The translations under genes were made by a program, and so were the position numbers. This document shows, piece after piece, positions 46,656-59,900 of a stretch of DNA of 64,000 bases. The notes beneath the pieces were generated by a model that saw only the letters and a program-made list of their open reading frames with translations, had not been told where the DNA came from and made no database searches. The stretch spans positions 596,622 to 660,621 of the forward strand of contig NW_019091428.1 in assembly GCF_001949145.1 (NCBI RefSeq), given 5' to 3'. Origin of the DNA: Acanthaster planci. Taxonomy: Eukaryota > Echinodermata > Asteroidea > Valvatida > Acanthasteridae. Every line of letters starts with the position of its first letter. Position 1 is the first letter of the stretch.

Positions 46656-49600
46656 CTATCACTCACGACAGCATCGTAGGCTGGACCAGTGAATTTCGGA
46701 GGCGGTCCGAATGTTGACGTTACGCGCTGTATAGTGGAGCCCTAATGCTCCAGATAGCTGGCAGTGCCTGGAGAGAGTAGTAAGACAAAATAAAATAGAT
46801 TTAAAGAGGAAAATTGCTTCCTGAGCATTTCTGTGGTATCGCATTGCACTCGGATCAATGTACGACTGGCGTTGCTTCTGGGATAGCAACATCTACCAAT
46901 CTCTTTTCAGCCCCCATTGCTCGTCTTCTCCCATAAAAACTTGTCCAAGATTACAGGCCTTGGGTACTGGCTGAAGCCACAATTCCACCGCAAACATATT
47001 GTAAAGCAAAGACTTGTTCACCAGTTTGAAAGATTATGTATGGGGAACAGAAACTTGTGAATATACGACAAGCAGAAACTGCCGGTATCAATTTGCATTC
47101 CCGTGTGCTTGGGATGGGCGATGGACAAGACGGCGTACAACTACGTGCCACAGTAGTCATTTGGACTCCGGGTTTGGTAGCCAACTGGAAATCATCCAGT
47201 TATTTTGAAGTACGTCTCTGTTGACAGATGGGGAACTATTACAATAACATTGAACCCACACATTATTTTTTATCACACACACAAAAACACAAAACCAAAG
47301 AGTTGTGCAGATGATAAATGCGAAACCTCTCGTAACTTACCCTCTGCATTCGGGTGAATGAGTTCAAATGGTCCGCAGAATGCGTAACGCATTCCCAATA
47401 CGTTAGTGCAAACTTTGTCAACATCTTCAGGTCACATCACCCCATCCTGCAGGAAACGTGTACATGCATACAAGCAAGACCGCAAGTGGAAAAACCACTA
47501 ACTTTACAACTATTTTCTGTCCAAATATTTCTTAGTTTACAAAGTGCACTATTCCAGTGATGGCATCAAACATGCCAACTGTTTGGACTCCAGGCTTATC
47601 AACATGCATCATTCTTGCTTCATTCTTCAAGGAATGATCTGTAGTGTTAAAAAACGTGTGTAAATTGAGGTAAATTGCCTTGCTAAGGAACAAAAATGGC
47701 AGCAATTTCATGTGAGCAATGAAACCATTTTGGAATAGGACAAGTAGATCAAGCATTATCAATATTTTGACTGGTTCAATATCTCAGGTCCTTGACCAGC
47801 AGAGACTGTTGTGTACTTGCGGCAACCAGCCTCCAGGCTTCATTGATGGTGGCGTACTGCAGTCGATTCATTGCAAGCCCGTCGACCTCCCTCTTCGCCG
47901 TCACTGGTTCTTGGCCCACTTCCTCCATCAGGGCTTGCGTGAGTGAGACAACAGACAGCTCTGTCCAGCGACTAGGGACGATCGGCAGAAGTAAGGAGGG
48001 CTGTGATGAATCAGTGATGAAAATTTGCCCAAAGGTGTGGTCCCAGTTGGTCCACGTGGTCCACGAGATTTGTCCAATCATACATCCATACTGTGATGTG
48101 TATTAAACTACATGCATGGTGAAAGTTGTGACTTGAACTTCAACACTGGGGTTTCCTACTTGTACGTGTAGGGCGCCAGTGACTGCCACCTTCATGTCAC
48201 TGGTCACACCGACAAGCCCCCTCTGTTTTTCTGGAGTCGGCGTGCCTCTTAGCAGTCCCGATTTCTAGAGTTCCACCAGCTATTTTTCGATGTATGCCAC
48301 GGCACTTGAAAGCTGAAATGTTAACGGAATTTAAACAAAATAATATAAATTCATTGATAAGATCAATGCCTGTGACAGACCTTGTGTTTAAGACAAATTT
48401 GTCTCGTAACCCTAAAATAGGCAGGAGGGGTTGGACGATTTCAGCTGGAAGTATCTGAACCAGGGGCGAATCCAGGAATTTTCCAGTGGGAAGGGGTTAG
48501 GCCAGAGATTTTTTATAATGTCTCGCTCATTTTTGCAGATAAGCAGGATCAGTTATGAAACATTGTACATGACGTTGTTACAATGGTTGGCGCACTTATT
48601 TTTTTTTCTATAAATATTTTCCTCATTGTGTACTTTTTGTCTCAGAGTACCCCCCCCGTCCACGCCTGTGAACTTTTCAAATCCACGGAGTTTCGTTGTT
48701 GTAGGTCGTTTATAGTGTGTGGCCCGTCTTTATCAGAACACGTGGTGTGCAAAGAGAATTTCAGTGCAAAAGTCACCATTTTTGGCTGACCTGTAAAACT
48801 CTGGAGTAGCCGGGCCCTACATGTACTCACTTGGGAGTGTTCTATGTCAAATAGTGTGACATTATATCCAGCACTGATGAATATCAATGTCCAGCTTCGT
48901 CCAATCATACCACTGGGACCAAAATAAGGAGAAAAAATCAAGGCACATATGTTTTCCATTCGGCCGTAGTTGAATTACTGACATGATTCATGTAAAGATG
49001 GTGGTAAAGTGGTCAGAAAGAAGTTACAAAAGTAGACATTAGGATATTGGAATTACTTGCTTTCTTCGGGCACAATTCAAAAAGGATTCATTCAGGGACC
49101 CCAAACAATGGAAGCTGTTTCGAAGAATGTTACAGGAATATTTCCCAAGAGATTTCTAACAATTTACATAACCTTATGAACAAGTTTGTAAATTAATAAT
49201 AACGCAAACCACTTCTGAAAATAGGTTTTGAAAGCTTGACTCTTCTTTAAAAGTGTGATTTGTACCAACTAACCACTTGAATTTTAATATGTGGTGATGC
49301 GTTGGCTACTGCAGATCTCTAACAGTTTTTATATATTTTACTTAATCCAACATTACCACAATTTGGCATTTATTGACTGCAACAAAATCGCAGACAAAAA
49401 CATGTGCAACTGGTAACTGGATGCCAGAACTGAAGATCGTAAGGGGTGAATTGTATTTATGGTGGGGACAGTCACAAGAGCTTGTTCCGTCGACTGACAA
49501 ACCAGTTGATAACTTTTTGATTGAATGGCATTGTCAAAGTGGAGTCCATCACTAAGTCCCTGGAAGTCCATCACATTAAGTCACAAAATTCTTGAAATGA

Positions 49601-49703
49601 ACTGTGACAGAAGCATTCCTTTGTCATTGTTTACCAACCTTCTAATGATTCCGATCTTCCCTTTGCTGGGTGGTGCTTCAGGTGTTGTGACTGATGATGC
49701 CAT
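46656..49703 (-). pseudogene. CRYL1: Lambda-crystallin homolog copy B, pseudogene
   Basis: Minus-strand exons matching copy C: exon 1 at 49639-49703 (ATG at 49703), exon 2 at 48831-48912, exon 3 at 48160-48312, exon 5 at 47821 to about 47999, exon 6 at 47341-47446, and a stub of exon 7 at about 46656-46767. Lesions: two TAG stops in exon 3 (48280-48282 and 48265-48267); exon 4, with the catalytic Ser and His, is missing; about 10 bp are lost near the start of exon 5, shifting the frame; the exon 5 donor is GCAAGT; TGA in exon 6 (47432-47434); TAG in exon 7 (46742-46744). Exon 7 breaks off after AYDAVVSD, where the foreign block starts. Exon 1 also has Arg where the nucleotide-binding loop needs Gly (GIIR). 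Exon 1 (MASSV) and intron text show it is closer to copy C than to A. No functional enzyme is possible. Confidence 0.93.
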
Positions 49704-50239
49704 TTTTACTGGAACTGAACAGAAAATACACCTATCTACGTGTGAAGGCTAGCGTTTAAAATTATTTTTGGAAAGCCCTGTGCAGCTTTGTGAGGTGAAA
49801 TGTGGATTAACATATTCTTGCTGACCATGTAGTATACCTATAACCTGAGAGTTTGTATTGACCGATTGACCTAGCTGTCAGTTTCAAGCACCAATTTCGC
49901 TCCCAAATGTTGCACTCGTGAGGGGACAAAGTCAGAAGACACGGGCACTGGATAGAACGTGCACAAAGGTAAGGTTACAAAATGGAATGATGCGTTCAAA
50001 CCATCACCTTGTTTGTAAAAATTAAGCTTTTAGCACAAACGTACCAGGACAAAGGGCTTTTCTGTGGCCCAGATCCTATACTAAACAATAATGTGTTTTA
50101 TTCCTAAAATGCCTCACCCAACGACTTACGCTCCGGGAAGACAGTGTTCAGATAGTTTCATAATACCCAATTACAGATTTCCCGGCCCACCCGGACCGTT
50201 TCATTTTCCTGCGGGTGTATGTACCCAACGCAACTGTCT
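49704..50239. other. Spacer upstream of CRYL1-B
   Basis: Sequence up to about 50000 resembles the region upstream of copy C (55170-55450), as expected for a tandem duplicate. No separate gene is seen. Confidence 0.5.
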
Positions 50240-50408
50240 CACAGAAAAGAAAGGTCGTTTATTTGTGACAGAGGTGTTTTTTTGTTAACTTACAAATGCA
50301 CTTCAAGGACAAGCCATTTTTACTTGTCACATTTGCAGCAAAGGTTTCTCGCAGAATCGTAACCTAGCAAGCCACTTGAGTGTCCAAAAAAAGGGGAAAC
50401 CATTGTGA
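50240..50408 (+). pseudogene. Orphan C2H2 finger relic between CRYL1-B and CRYL1-C
   Basis: One nearly complete finger (FTCHICSKGFSQNRNLASH, then LSV) lies at about 50317-50385, followed by a TGA. A worse one precedes it (TTTATTTGTGACAGAGGTG near 50257). No other fingers are near. It shows that a ZNF gene once stood between copies B and C as well. Confidence 0.75.
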
Positions 50409-51204
50409 CGTGTTGCAAACACAGTATTGTAACGCGATTCGGATTTTAAGTTGGACCTTAATTGGTTCCCGGCTACTAGGTGTGCCAGTTTGTACAATTA
50501 TTTGAGGATACCAGTTTAGCCTGGCACTCCTATAAAATCTGCGGTAAGCACGTGTCGTCCTCTTTTCCCACTGGTCAGTCATACCGTACCTGTCACTGCA
50601 GAGAAGAATTTGTACCTTAGCGTGGGAAGGGTGCCAAATACTCTGTGAGTTTGGTGTGTAATAACTGAAACAGTTATAATCACATGGTATAATCACTTTT
50701 GTGGTGTGATCTGTGGTAATTCCTGGGAAACTTTAATTTCTATGAGCCACTAGCTGGTTTGGCAGGATTATATAATTTATAAGAAATATAGATCAAATGT
50801 CTTGATTATTCATAAAAATATTCATATTGAAAGAAATCAACAAAAACTTTATTGTTTGTGTTTAATTTTGAATAACTTTTGCATAACTTGTGCAAACTGA
50901 AAATTCAGATTCAATTGTAAACATTTAAAAATATATATCATATCCAATCACGTTTATTTAACTTATTCAAATTTGAAAATTCTACATTTAAAATGGAACT
51001 TTTGACTGAATATTCTGCAGGGTGCCATTGCTGATCAAGTTTCAAAGTATAGGGGCATATAGAGGTAATCAAATTTATTAAGAATCAGAGCACTGCTCAT
51101 CTTTCATTACTTCAGCTGCAGAAATTGTTTCAACTGTGACATGAAATCATTGCTTTAAACACCAATCCTCAAAATGACAATATTCACATGTCTAATGGCG
51201 CTTA
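50409..51204. other. Intergenic DNA downstream of CRYL1-C
   Basis: AT-rich, especially 50760-51000. No gene, long repeat or RNA gene could be supported. It would contain the 3' UTR of copy C. Confidence 0.5.
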
Positions 51205-54200
51205 TCATTTTCCTGAAGCACAGTGTAGATATTGTAGAGGTTTTTGAGGCTCCAAGTCCTTTTTTAATTTGGCCAACGCCACAAGCCTGGCATCGCGCCA
51301 TTGACGGATCTCCTGCAGCTTGTCCAGAGGATAGTGTGCGTTACTATCACTCACAACAGCATTGTACGCCTGTCCGGTGAATGTCGGTGATGGCCCGAAC
51401 GTTGATGTTACGCGCTCTATGGTGGAGCCATAACGCTCCAGATAGCTGGCAGTGCCTGGAGAGAGTAGGATGAAAGAAAATAGAATTCTTGAAGAAAACT
51501 GCTTCCTGAGCACTTCTGCCGTAAAGTGTTTCACTCTGATCAACAATCAACCGGGGTTTCATCTGGGATTGTAACATCTTATCTCTCCTCCGCAACAGAG
51601 CTTCCTTGGGTGCTGGCTGTGGCCATATTTTCACTGCAACCAGTATTATGGGAAGAACTGTAAAGACCAGTTCACCAGTTTAAAAGATACAATAAATATA
51701 AAAAGCAGAAGCTTGTGAATATGGGTAAGTCCAGAAATTAGGGGTCCAAAAGTGTGACTTTTTCGTGTCCATGTTACATCTCACCTTTGTTGTTTACAAA
51801 ATCGGATGTGACAGGGACATGAAAAAAAATGGACCCCTAATTTCTGAAATTACCTACATTCATCAAGCAGAAACTCGTCTGGATTCCGGCTTACACATGC
51901 AAAAGTGAAAATTATGCAGTAAATCTCCACTAACCAACCCAATTTTGTCGGGGTACGAAAAAAACCAATGAACCAAAGAGTTGTTCAGATGATTAATGCG
52001 AAACCTTTCGGAACTTACCCTCTGCATTTAGGTGGATGACTTCAAACGGTCCGCAGAATGCATAACGCATTCCCAATCCGGCAGTGAAAACTTTGTCAAC
52101 ATCTTCGGGTGACATCACCCCATCCTGCAAAAAAACATGTGTATGTAAATTCGGGGTCCAGTGTTGATATTTCTCCGTCCCTATTACACCTGACGTGTAT
52201 ACTTTAACAAAAGATATATCACTGAATTATTTTCATTTGTTGGCAGGTAATGTGCAGTACTTTTTCAATCTTGGAAATTAAAAAAATGAGTTGCATAAAT
52301 TAAAAAATCGCATGCCAGATGAAACAGGGACGGGAAAAAAACTGGACCCCAAATTGATAGAATGTATTCAAGCATGACTGCAAGAGGTAAAAACAAAAAG
52401 CAGTCTTTGGTGTTGATGCGCACACTTAACTATTTTGAGTCAAAAAGGAATAAATATTTTCAAATCCACTGATACCGTAAAAAAATTCAGACTGTTTCGG
52501 AATATAGGTTTATTTGTCTACGTGCATCATTCTTCAAGGAAATAGTCAAAGTAATGGAAAGAAAATTGCCTTGCTAAGGAACAAAAGTGCAGCAATTTCA
52601 TATGGGTAATGATGAAATCATTTTGAATGAGACAAGTCAATCAAGCAATAGCTGTTAACATTTTCACCGGTTGAATATTTCTCTCAGGTGCCACCAGCAG
52701 AGACCGTTGTGTACTTACGGCAACCAGCCTCCAGGCTTCGTTGATGATGGCGTACTGCAGTCGATTGAGTGCAAACCCATCGACCTCCCTCTTCACTGTC
52801 ACTGGTACTTGGCCCACCTCCTCCAATAGGGTGCGTGTGCGCGAGATGACAGACTGCTCTGTCCATGGACTAGGGACAATCTCAACAAGAGGGCAGTAGT
52901 AAGGTGGATTGACCTGTTAGAAAAAAGTTCATAAGATCCCAAAGTGACAAGTGCAAGGAAACAATGGTTTGGCTCATCATTAATTGACATATCATGCACT
53001 GACCACAAGATATCAGTTTACAGCATGGCAACACTACGTTATGTCATTTTGTAGTGCAAATGTCTATAACGTCCAGCAAGATTCAAGCAGTAGAAATGCA
53101 AAAACCCCTTAACAGTGGTCAGTGTTGTCTGTTCTATCATTTCTCATGGAACAAATCTTACTGGGTGAGCCACGATGCACTGGCTACGTCGCTTGAGATG
53201 CTCTGTGAATTTTGAAGGCACAATGCAGGACGTGGAGCTGCAGAGGACAGTCGCATCATTGGCAAACTGCTCTATCTCGGCGAACACTTTCTTCTTCAAG
53301 GCTTCATTCTCAGGCACGCATTCCTGTCCAGCACACAAAGAAATTCATCTCCCGAGCATTTGCACCTCTTCACGGTCCCGTCTAAAAAGGAGTCATTCCA
53401 CACTTGGTTCGAAGCAAAGCTTTACTATGACCACTGGTCAATTACTTAATGAGATGGGGTAAAACAATTGTCTCAAATACCCCTTGGGATTTTGTGATAT
53501 CCAATCAGCCTCTCACAATGCATTACACCTCGCACATTTCTTTTTATGTCAGTGGTTTCCTCCTTACTTGATAACAAAACAAGGCAATGGATTATCCGTG
53601 ATGAAAACATGCCCAAAGGTCTGCTCCCAGATCGGACAACCTGACCTGGCCAACCATCCATCAGTGATGTGCGCCAAACTATGGTCAAGCAGAGTTGTGA
53701 CTTGATCTTCGACACGGGTTGCAGACTACCAACCTGTATATGCAGGGAGCCAGTGACTGCCTCCTTCATGTCACTAGTCACGCTGACAAGTGCCTTCTGT
53801 TGTTCTGGGGTCAGCGTGCCTCTTAGCAGTCCCGATTTCTGGAGTTCCACCAGCTGTTTGTCAATGTCAACCAAGGCACTTGAAAGCTGAAAAGTTATTG
53901 GAATTCAAGTGAAATGACAAACAATAAATTCATAGACAAAATTAACGCCCATGACAAACTGCGCTTTTGAGAAAAATGTGTCTTTAACCCTGGAATAGGG
54001 AGGAAGGGTTGGAAGATCTCAGCTGGAGGAAATCTCAACTTGCATTTCCAGAGAGTTGTGATGTAAGGTTCACCCACTGTACATTCCCCATCAGCACACC
54101 TGATCATGTACGTAGTGCGTGTCAAGTCAGTTGGTTAAATTTTTCATTTTTGGCTCACCTGCGAGCATGAAAACCTGGAAGTACATATACTCACCTGGGA

Positions 54201-55152
54201 CTGTTCAATATCAAATATTGTGACATTGTATCCAGCACTGATGAATATCAATGTCCAGCTTCGTCCAATCAGACCGCTGTGGCCAAATGATGAAAAACAA
54301 CAGCAGTCACCGAATTGGCCACAGTTGAATTACTAACAGGAATCATGTTAAGTTAGTGTTACAGTGTTCAAAAAAAGTTTTAAAAAGTACACTTTAGGAA
54401 ATCTGAATTACTTGATACTTTCTTCAGGCACAAGTCAAAACGGGAAGGGACAAAATACCCCAAACATTGAAAGTTACATGTACTTCGAAAGAATATTACA
54501 TGAACATTTCCGAAGGACTTCTGACAACACTGGAAATTCATACAAACACAAACCACTTCTGAAAGCAGGGTTTGAAAGCTTTTTGAAAGTGTGAATTTAC
54601 CAGCTCCTAACCACCTGAACTGTTAATCAATGGGCAGTGCATCGACTACTTTATTTATGCAAATCTGTCACTTTTTCGTGTATTCAACTTATTCCAACAG
54701 TACCACAATTTGGCATCTAGTACTGACTGCAACAAATTGCAAACAAAAACATGTATATGCCACTGTTGAACTGCATGAAAGAAAAGATGATCTTAAAGCG
54801 TGAATTGTCTTTTTTGTGGAGATGGTCACAAGAAATTGTTCCACAGAGGAGACTGAACACTGACAAACCAGTTGATAACCTTTTGATCGACTGAACAGCC
54901 GTGTTGAAGTCGAGTCCATCACTAGTCCCTGGAAGTTCATCGCAAGTCACAGAATTCTTGAAATGAACTGTGACGGAAACATTCCTTTGTCACTGTTCAC
55001 CCTCGTACTTGTGGCCAGTCTTGCGACGGGATTTGTGAAAGGACTAGCGAGGGACTCTGCCACAACACTGATGACCACTTGGCCAACCTTCCAATGATTC
55101 CGATCTTCCCTCTGCTGGGTAGTGATTCAGGTGTTGCGACTGATGATGCCAT
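51205..55152 (-). CDS. CRYL1: Lambda-crystallin homolog / L-gulonate 3-dehydrogenase, copy C (intact, 7 exons)
   Basis: Same predicted reaction as copy A. Exons on the minus strand: 55088-55152, 54195-54276, 53734-53886, 53162-53323, 52719-52913, 52019-52124, 51205-51455. Exons 2-6 have exactly the lengths of copy A (82, 153, 162, 195, 106), with conserved phases and GT-AG ends. The joined length is 1014 nt (337 aa). Exon 1 is 18 bp longer than in A ([16 protein letters not shown]), and the C-terminus runs past KPL to [10 protein letters not shown]. The GSGLIG motif, Ser132 (SSTSC), His153 (VAHP), Glu165 (LVEIVP) and Asn204 (ALNRLQY) are in place. Introns 5 and 6 contain foldback family 3 elements. 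With copy A it is one of two apparently functional paralogs; which is ancestral, and whether they differ in expression, cannot be told. Confidence 0.93.
51724..51856. mobile_element. Foldback family 3, copy 1 (CRYL1-C intron 6)
   Basis: Arms of about 58 bp: AGAAATTAGGGGTCCA at the left is inverted as TGGACCCCTAATTTCT at the right, with TTTTTCGTGTCC pairing inward with GGACATGAAAAAA. Noncoding. Confidence 0.75.
52142..52370. mobile_element. Foldback family 3, copy 2 (CRYL1-C intron 5)
   Basis: Left arm GGGGTCCAGTGTTG..TCCGTCCCTATTACACC pairs with the right arm GATGAAACAGGGACGG..ACTGGACCCC. The longer centre (ATATCACTGAATTATTTTC, TTGGCAGGTAATG) recurs inverted in the copy at 60191-60446. Confidence 0.75.
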
Positions 55153-56035
55153 TTTTACTGGAACTGTGAACAAAAAATACACATATCTTCTTGTGAAAGC
55201 TAGTGTTTAAAATTAGTTTTGGAAAGCCCAGTGCAAATTTGTGAGGAGAAATATGAATCAGTATTCTTGTTGACCATTTCGTATACCTATAACCTGAGAT
55301 TTTGTTTTGACCTAATGACCTAGATATCAAAAGTATGTTTAGTACCAACTACAGTCATTAATGTTGAACTTGTTAGGAGGAAACAAAGCCAGAGAGCATG
55401 GGCACGAGATGGTACATTCACATAGGCAAGATTTCAAAATGAAGTGATGCATTCAGACTGTAACCATTACATAAAAACTGAATTTTTATAAGCACTCGAC
55501 CAAGGGCTTTTTTTGTAGCCTAAATGCTGAAGTAACTGAGGCAGTCTTACCTGCTCTTAAACAATGGCATATTTAATGCATACTGGAAAGGTTTTTGCAA
55601 TTTGGCAGAGGAGATTATAATCTTGGGGTAGTGGTATGGAAAAAAAATTGGACCGAATATTCATCAGTAATTTGCCCTGTATACACTCCCCATTCAAGAA
55701 TGCCCCACCCAGGGGAGTTGGATCATGATTGGATCAAGTGGCATGTACCATACATGTACATATACATGACACTGCAAGGGCAGGGGTGAAGGGACCTCCC
55801 ACACACATATTGCAAATTTGTTTGTTAGGGTTGGGGTTTTATGTTGAAAAAAAAACCAACACAATGGAAAAGGTATAACTACCTGCCTTAAAGGAGAATT
55901 TTAAAAATTAAATGGATGAATCAAAGCAACTATTAACCCCTCCACCCCCAGGCTAGTTGGATTGTAATGACAGCCAGTGCCAGGGCATAGAGCTGTGGTA
56001 CGAACACTGAGTGACCATATTGGCTCTTAAAAAAT
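55153..56035. other. Spacer between CRYL1-C and the right-hand gene
   Basis: The 5' flank of copy C (to about 55450) resembles that of copy B. No separate gene is seen. Short ACATGTACATATACATG text is near 55755. Confidence 0.5.
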
Positions 56036-56195
56036 GCAGACCTGCCACACTCCTTCCTGAGGTCAGGCATTACCACACAATTAATTAATAGATTAAAATT
56101 TCAAATGAAGTGAAAGCTAATTTAAATACCCTTTTATCCTATTGTTTGGTAATGCCTGACCTCAGGAAAGACTACGGCTAGGTTTGCAGGTCTGA
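56036..56195. mobile_element. Foldback family 4
   Basis: Left arm GCAGACCTGCC..CTTCCTGAGGTCAGGCATTACC is inverted at the right as GGTAATGCCTGACCTCAGGA..GCAGGTCTG, around an AT-rich centre. A solo arm is at 21056-21130. Confidence 0.75.
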
Positions 56196-56639
56196 AAATG
56201 TGAGGCACAGGCTGGGGACAAACGCCGAGGAGGGGCGGGGCCGGAGCCAGGCGCTGGCCACAACCACACTGGGGGCGTTACCCATGGGCAAATAAAACTG
56301 TTGAAGAAGATAATTCTCCACGAGCATGACGAGTGTAGCCTGAAAGGTGAACCACCTCCATGAGTGAGCCGATAACAAAAAACCTATTGACTGTGATACT
56401 ACTGTGATCTAGAAGCGAAAGCAAAATATGTACCCACTTGCTGTCAAAAACATTAAGATCAATATTTACTGCTAAATTAATCAAGCACGAACCATTTGTA
56501 AAGGCGGCTTGACAATAAATGGTTTCAGCTGTCCGTATGGTACCCAAAGCTCAGCCGCCCAAATTCCCTTGATAATCTGCAACGATCTGAGTTGTCGTCT
56601 GGGTACCGCGCTGGATCCCGATCCCGGAAGATCGTGTGC

Positions 56640-56861
56640 ATGCAAGATTCGATTGCATTGTGTGTGGTTCTGTCATTTTGCCTCCTTGCACTGTCGTCGA
56701 AAGGACTTGACTTTTTACCTAACCAAAACATTGCAAAATCTCCATCAAGAACCGAAACGACACTGCGGGGAATCCATGAATGTATGGATTTCATCACGTG
56801 CGTGATGTCCGGAGAGTCTGCATCCGAGACGTGGTTTTTTACTTGTTTAGAAATAGAATAG
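56640..56861 (+). CDS. Doubtful 73-codon ORF with signal-peptide-like start
   Basis: ATG at 56640 opens MQDSIALCVVLSFCLLALSS, which resembles a signal peptide, followed by a short part with several Cys (HECMDFITCVM). It lies 60 bp before the start of the next gene and may be an upstream ORF or chance. No family is recognised and no other support exists. Confidence 0.15.
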   Translation: MQDSIALCVVLSFCLLALSSKGLDFLPNQNIAKSPSRTETTLRGIHECMDFITCVMSGESASETWFFTCLEIE

Positions 56862-56922
56862 GCCCACAGTGTTTTCATTGTGTGACCCAGCGACGGTGAA
56901 ATTGCTAGAGGAAAACGTAAAC

Positions 56923-59900
56923 ATGGCAAGGCGTGCTAGTGACCCGAGAAATCGTCAATATACGCAGGTCATGCCAGCGCCTCCAACACCATCGTCTTCA
57001 GAGGTGTCGGAGGATGGTAAGTGTTGCTTTTCATGCAGGTTTTAATGTTATTCCTGTGACTGAGTTACACTAGCATGACCGGCCATGGCAGGTTTTGTTG
57101 AGTGTTTTGTTCTTCGCATTTCTACAAATAACTCAGCCGGCCTGTGTCGGAACATGTTGAACTTCAACCGAAGCAGTGACTGGCATTTTTCAGCTAACCT
57201 TGACTTCTGAGCAAATTTATTGGACCCCTCCTGAGTTGATAATCCCATTAGAGAAGAGGATTAATCAACCAAGTAACCAGGAACCAAGTACCGTAAGTGA
57301 GTACTGGTAGCAAACGGATTTTATGGAGTACAATAAATTTGTGCAGGTTTCGAGATTGTGCTGAACGCTAGCCTAGGTTGGACACCAGTCTTCATTACAT
57401 TACGACTGACGTGGTACGGTCAAGGAGTCCACCTCGACTATGCTGAACGCTACTGTTTTGCTGGATGTGTGCGTTCGTATTTATGCATTGGAAATGTCAC
57501 GGTGACACATAAAATCTGAATGACCCACCCGTCAAGGTTGGTTGGTCTATATGTCATGGTGTGTGTTGTTCCAGGCGCAATCATTGTATCTGCACCCTTT
57601 GAAAAGTGTTTACCAAGTCGTTACAGCTTTGGAGGGGACAATTTATTTGGTAAGGGAAGTTGAGATTGAGTTTTGGGGACAAAAGTTGTTCCCATGCCGG
57701 TAATGTTGTTGATCTCCACAATGTCTACTCAGTGTATTCCCTATGGAGTACCAAAGTGTGATGTCATTTAGATCCAGTAGATGCCCTACAATCGAATGGA
57801 GTACGCGCGCGCATTGGTTCACGCGCGGGTACGCTCGCTAATGCTTTTTATATACACAAGAGTGTGTGTGACATATTCACTTTGGCACTCTATAGCTACA
57901 TGTGCAAGTATTCTGTTGGGGGTGTTGTTGGGCATTGCACCAATGGTTGATCCGACTTTATTTTCCTTGTTTTTTGAAAAAGTCGTCCACAGCCGTGAAT
58001 TGGAAAGAAAATGCAATTACTGTATTAGTAGATGGAGTAATCAACACATTGTACAGTGAGGGTTAAGTTTGATCAGTGACAAATTGTCAACCAGTGGTCG
58101 ATTTCGGTTGGTAACTTATGTAGTTGAAATATGTACCACGCACGAGGCAAAATCGACCACTGATTAATAAGTTGTCGCTGATCGAACTTGCCCTTGATTG
58201 AGCTATAATACAGATCAACCGATTGCACCCAACATGTAGACCACTCTAGTGACTAGAATGAAAGTTACTGATGGTAGCTCTTTTGGTTCCAAGCTTGCCA
58301 CGCAGACATGTGCGCACTAAGGACTTATCCAACCAGTCGGGTGGTGTTCTGTAAAAATGCATGCATTCTTGAGTGTGGTACGGCTTGCACCACCAAAGTA
58401 ATGGCCTACTTGAAGTACATGTAGTCTAGAAGGTATTGATCAGCAGGTTTTCTTACTTCGCCTGTTTCCACAACCTTAATTTTGAACCCTGCGCACACAG
58501 TATATTTGACAAATTTCAAACGATATTGATGACCAGTCTTTTCATTGAGCTACTTTACTGCAAGAAATTAAGGATATTGTGGGAAGAATTTCATATACGG
58601 ACGTCACTAAGTTTCCTGTATTTATTTATTTATTTTTTAGCCATAACATGACCTAAAAAGTTCAAAGTTCTTAACGATAACGTTTGGGGATATGCTGAAA
58701 TCTTAACAATAATAACTGGAGAAAGTCATTAATAATGACTCCTCACATTACCAGGAAAAATTGTCGAGGTATTCACAGAAAACCGAATTTTTCAGGCCAG
58801 TCTCATAGGTTTTGCGCACAGGGTGTCAAGTGGCTTCCATGTGTTATGGAACTCTTTTCGGCATTCTTTTTCAGTCCTTGCTGCAGATGAATCATAGCAA
58901 ATTCAAATTGGAAACACTTCAGATTGTCGCAGTTAGGAAAATCCCACTGAGAACGCTACTTTTTTAAATTTAGCATTCGCACTGTCCCAAGTGAGAACAA
59001 TCTGGGAACATCAGCTGTTCCCACTTGGGACGACTGGTTGGATGTCTCGTTGTACATGTATCTTTTGCCACATCCTAGTTTTGAACATGCCGTGTTTATT
59101 ATACAAGTAGGTCACCCTGTTCTCAAAATAAAATCTTCCACGGTGAACTGGGGGTTTCAGAACTAGTCCTTTGCTCCTGGTCCCTGCTTTGAACCAAGAG
59201 GTCTGATTTTCTCAAAGCTATCACAAGAAACAAAGAAATCCCCAGGCATTCCAAAATGGAGCCTTCTTGAATCCTGCACAGTCTTCCACTCTGCTGGAAA
59301 CGAGTTCAATTCTGTCACGTAACATTGTTCCTAACAGACCTCAACCTTCCGGCACCTTTGGATTTTCCACACACTCCAAGGGTTAAGGCACTGGCCTACA
59401 TGAATGTACCAGTAATAATAATTACAAGTAGTGGTCAGACCCTTGGTCCAACATTAGCTATTTAAAATCCTGTGGTTGGATGATCTTTAAGGAATTGAAA
59501 CAGAAAAGGGCTTTTAAGTTACTACCGGAGATTATTAAAGATCGAACAACAAATGCCACGGTTTTTAATATCAGTGAGGCATTTACATATACCTTTTTTC
59601 CCTTCCATTACAGAATTTGAGCCGACCTATCAATGGAAATCTCATTGTAAGTATGTTTGTTTGCACTTAAGCCTTGTACCTCCACTTTTTTCTTTCATAC
59701 CTCTTTGTTTATTTTGTCCACACTGACCTGTACCTGTAGTTTATGTTTGTAAATTCCCCAGATGGCTCATACGGTAGCAGTTTTCTCAGTCCTGAAAAGA
59801 ACTACCGGTACAAGTAGGCCTGATTTCTGCTAAGGACAGAAAATAATTTCTCATCAAAAAGCAGGTCCTTCAAGCCAATTTTGGCTATATTGAAAACTTT

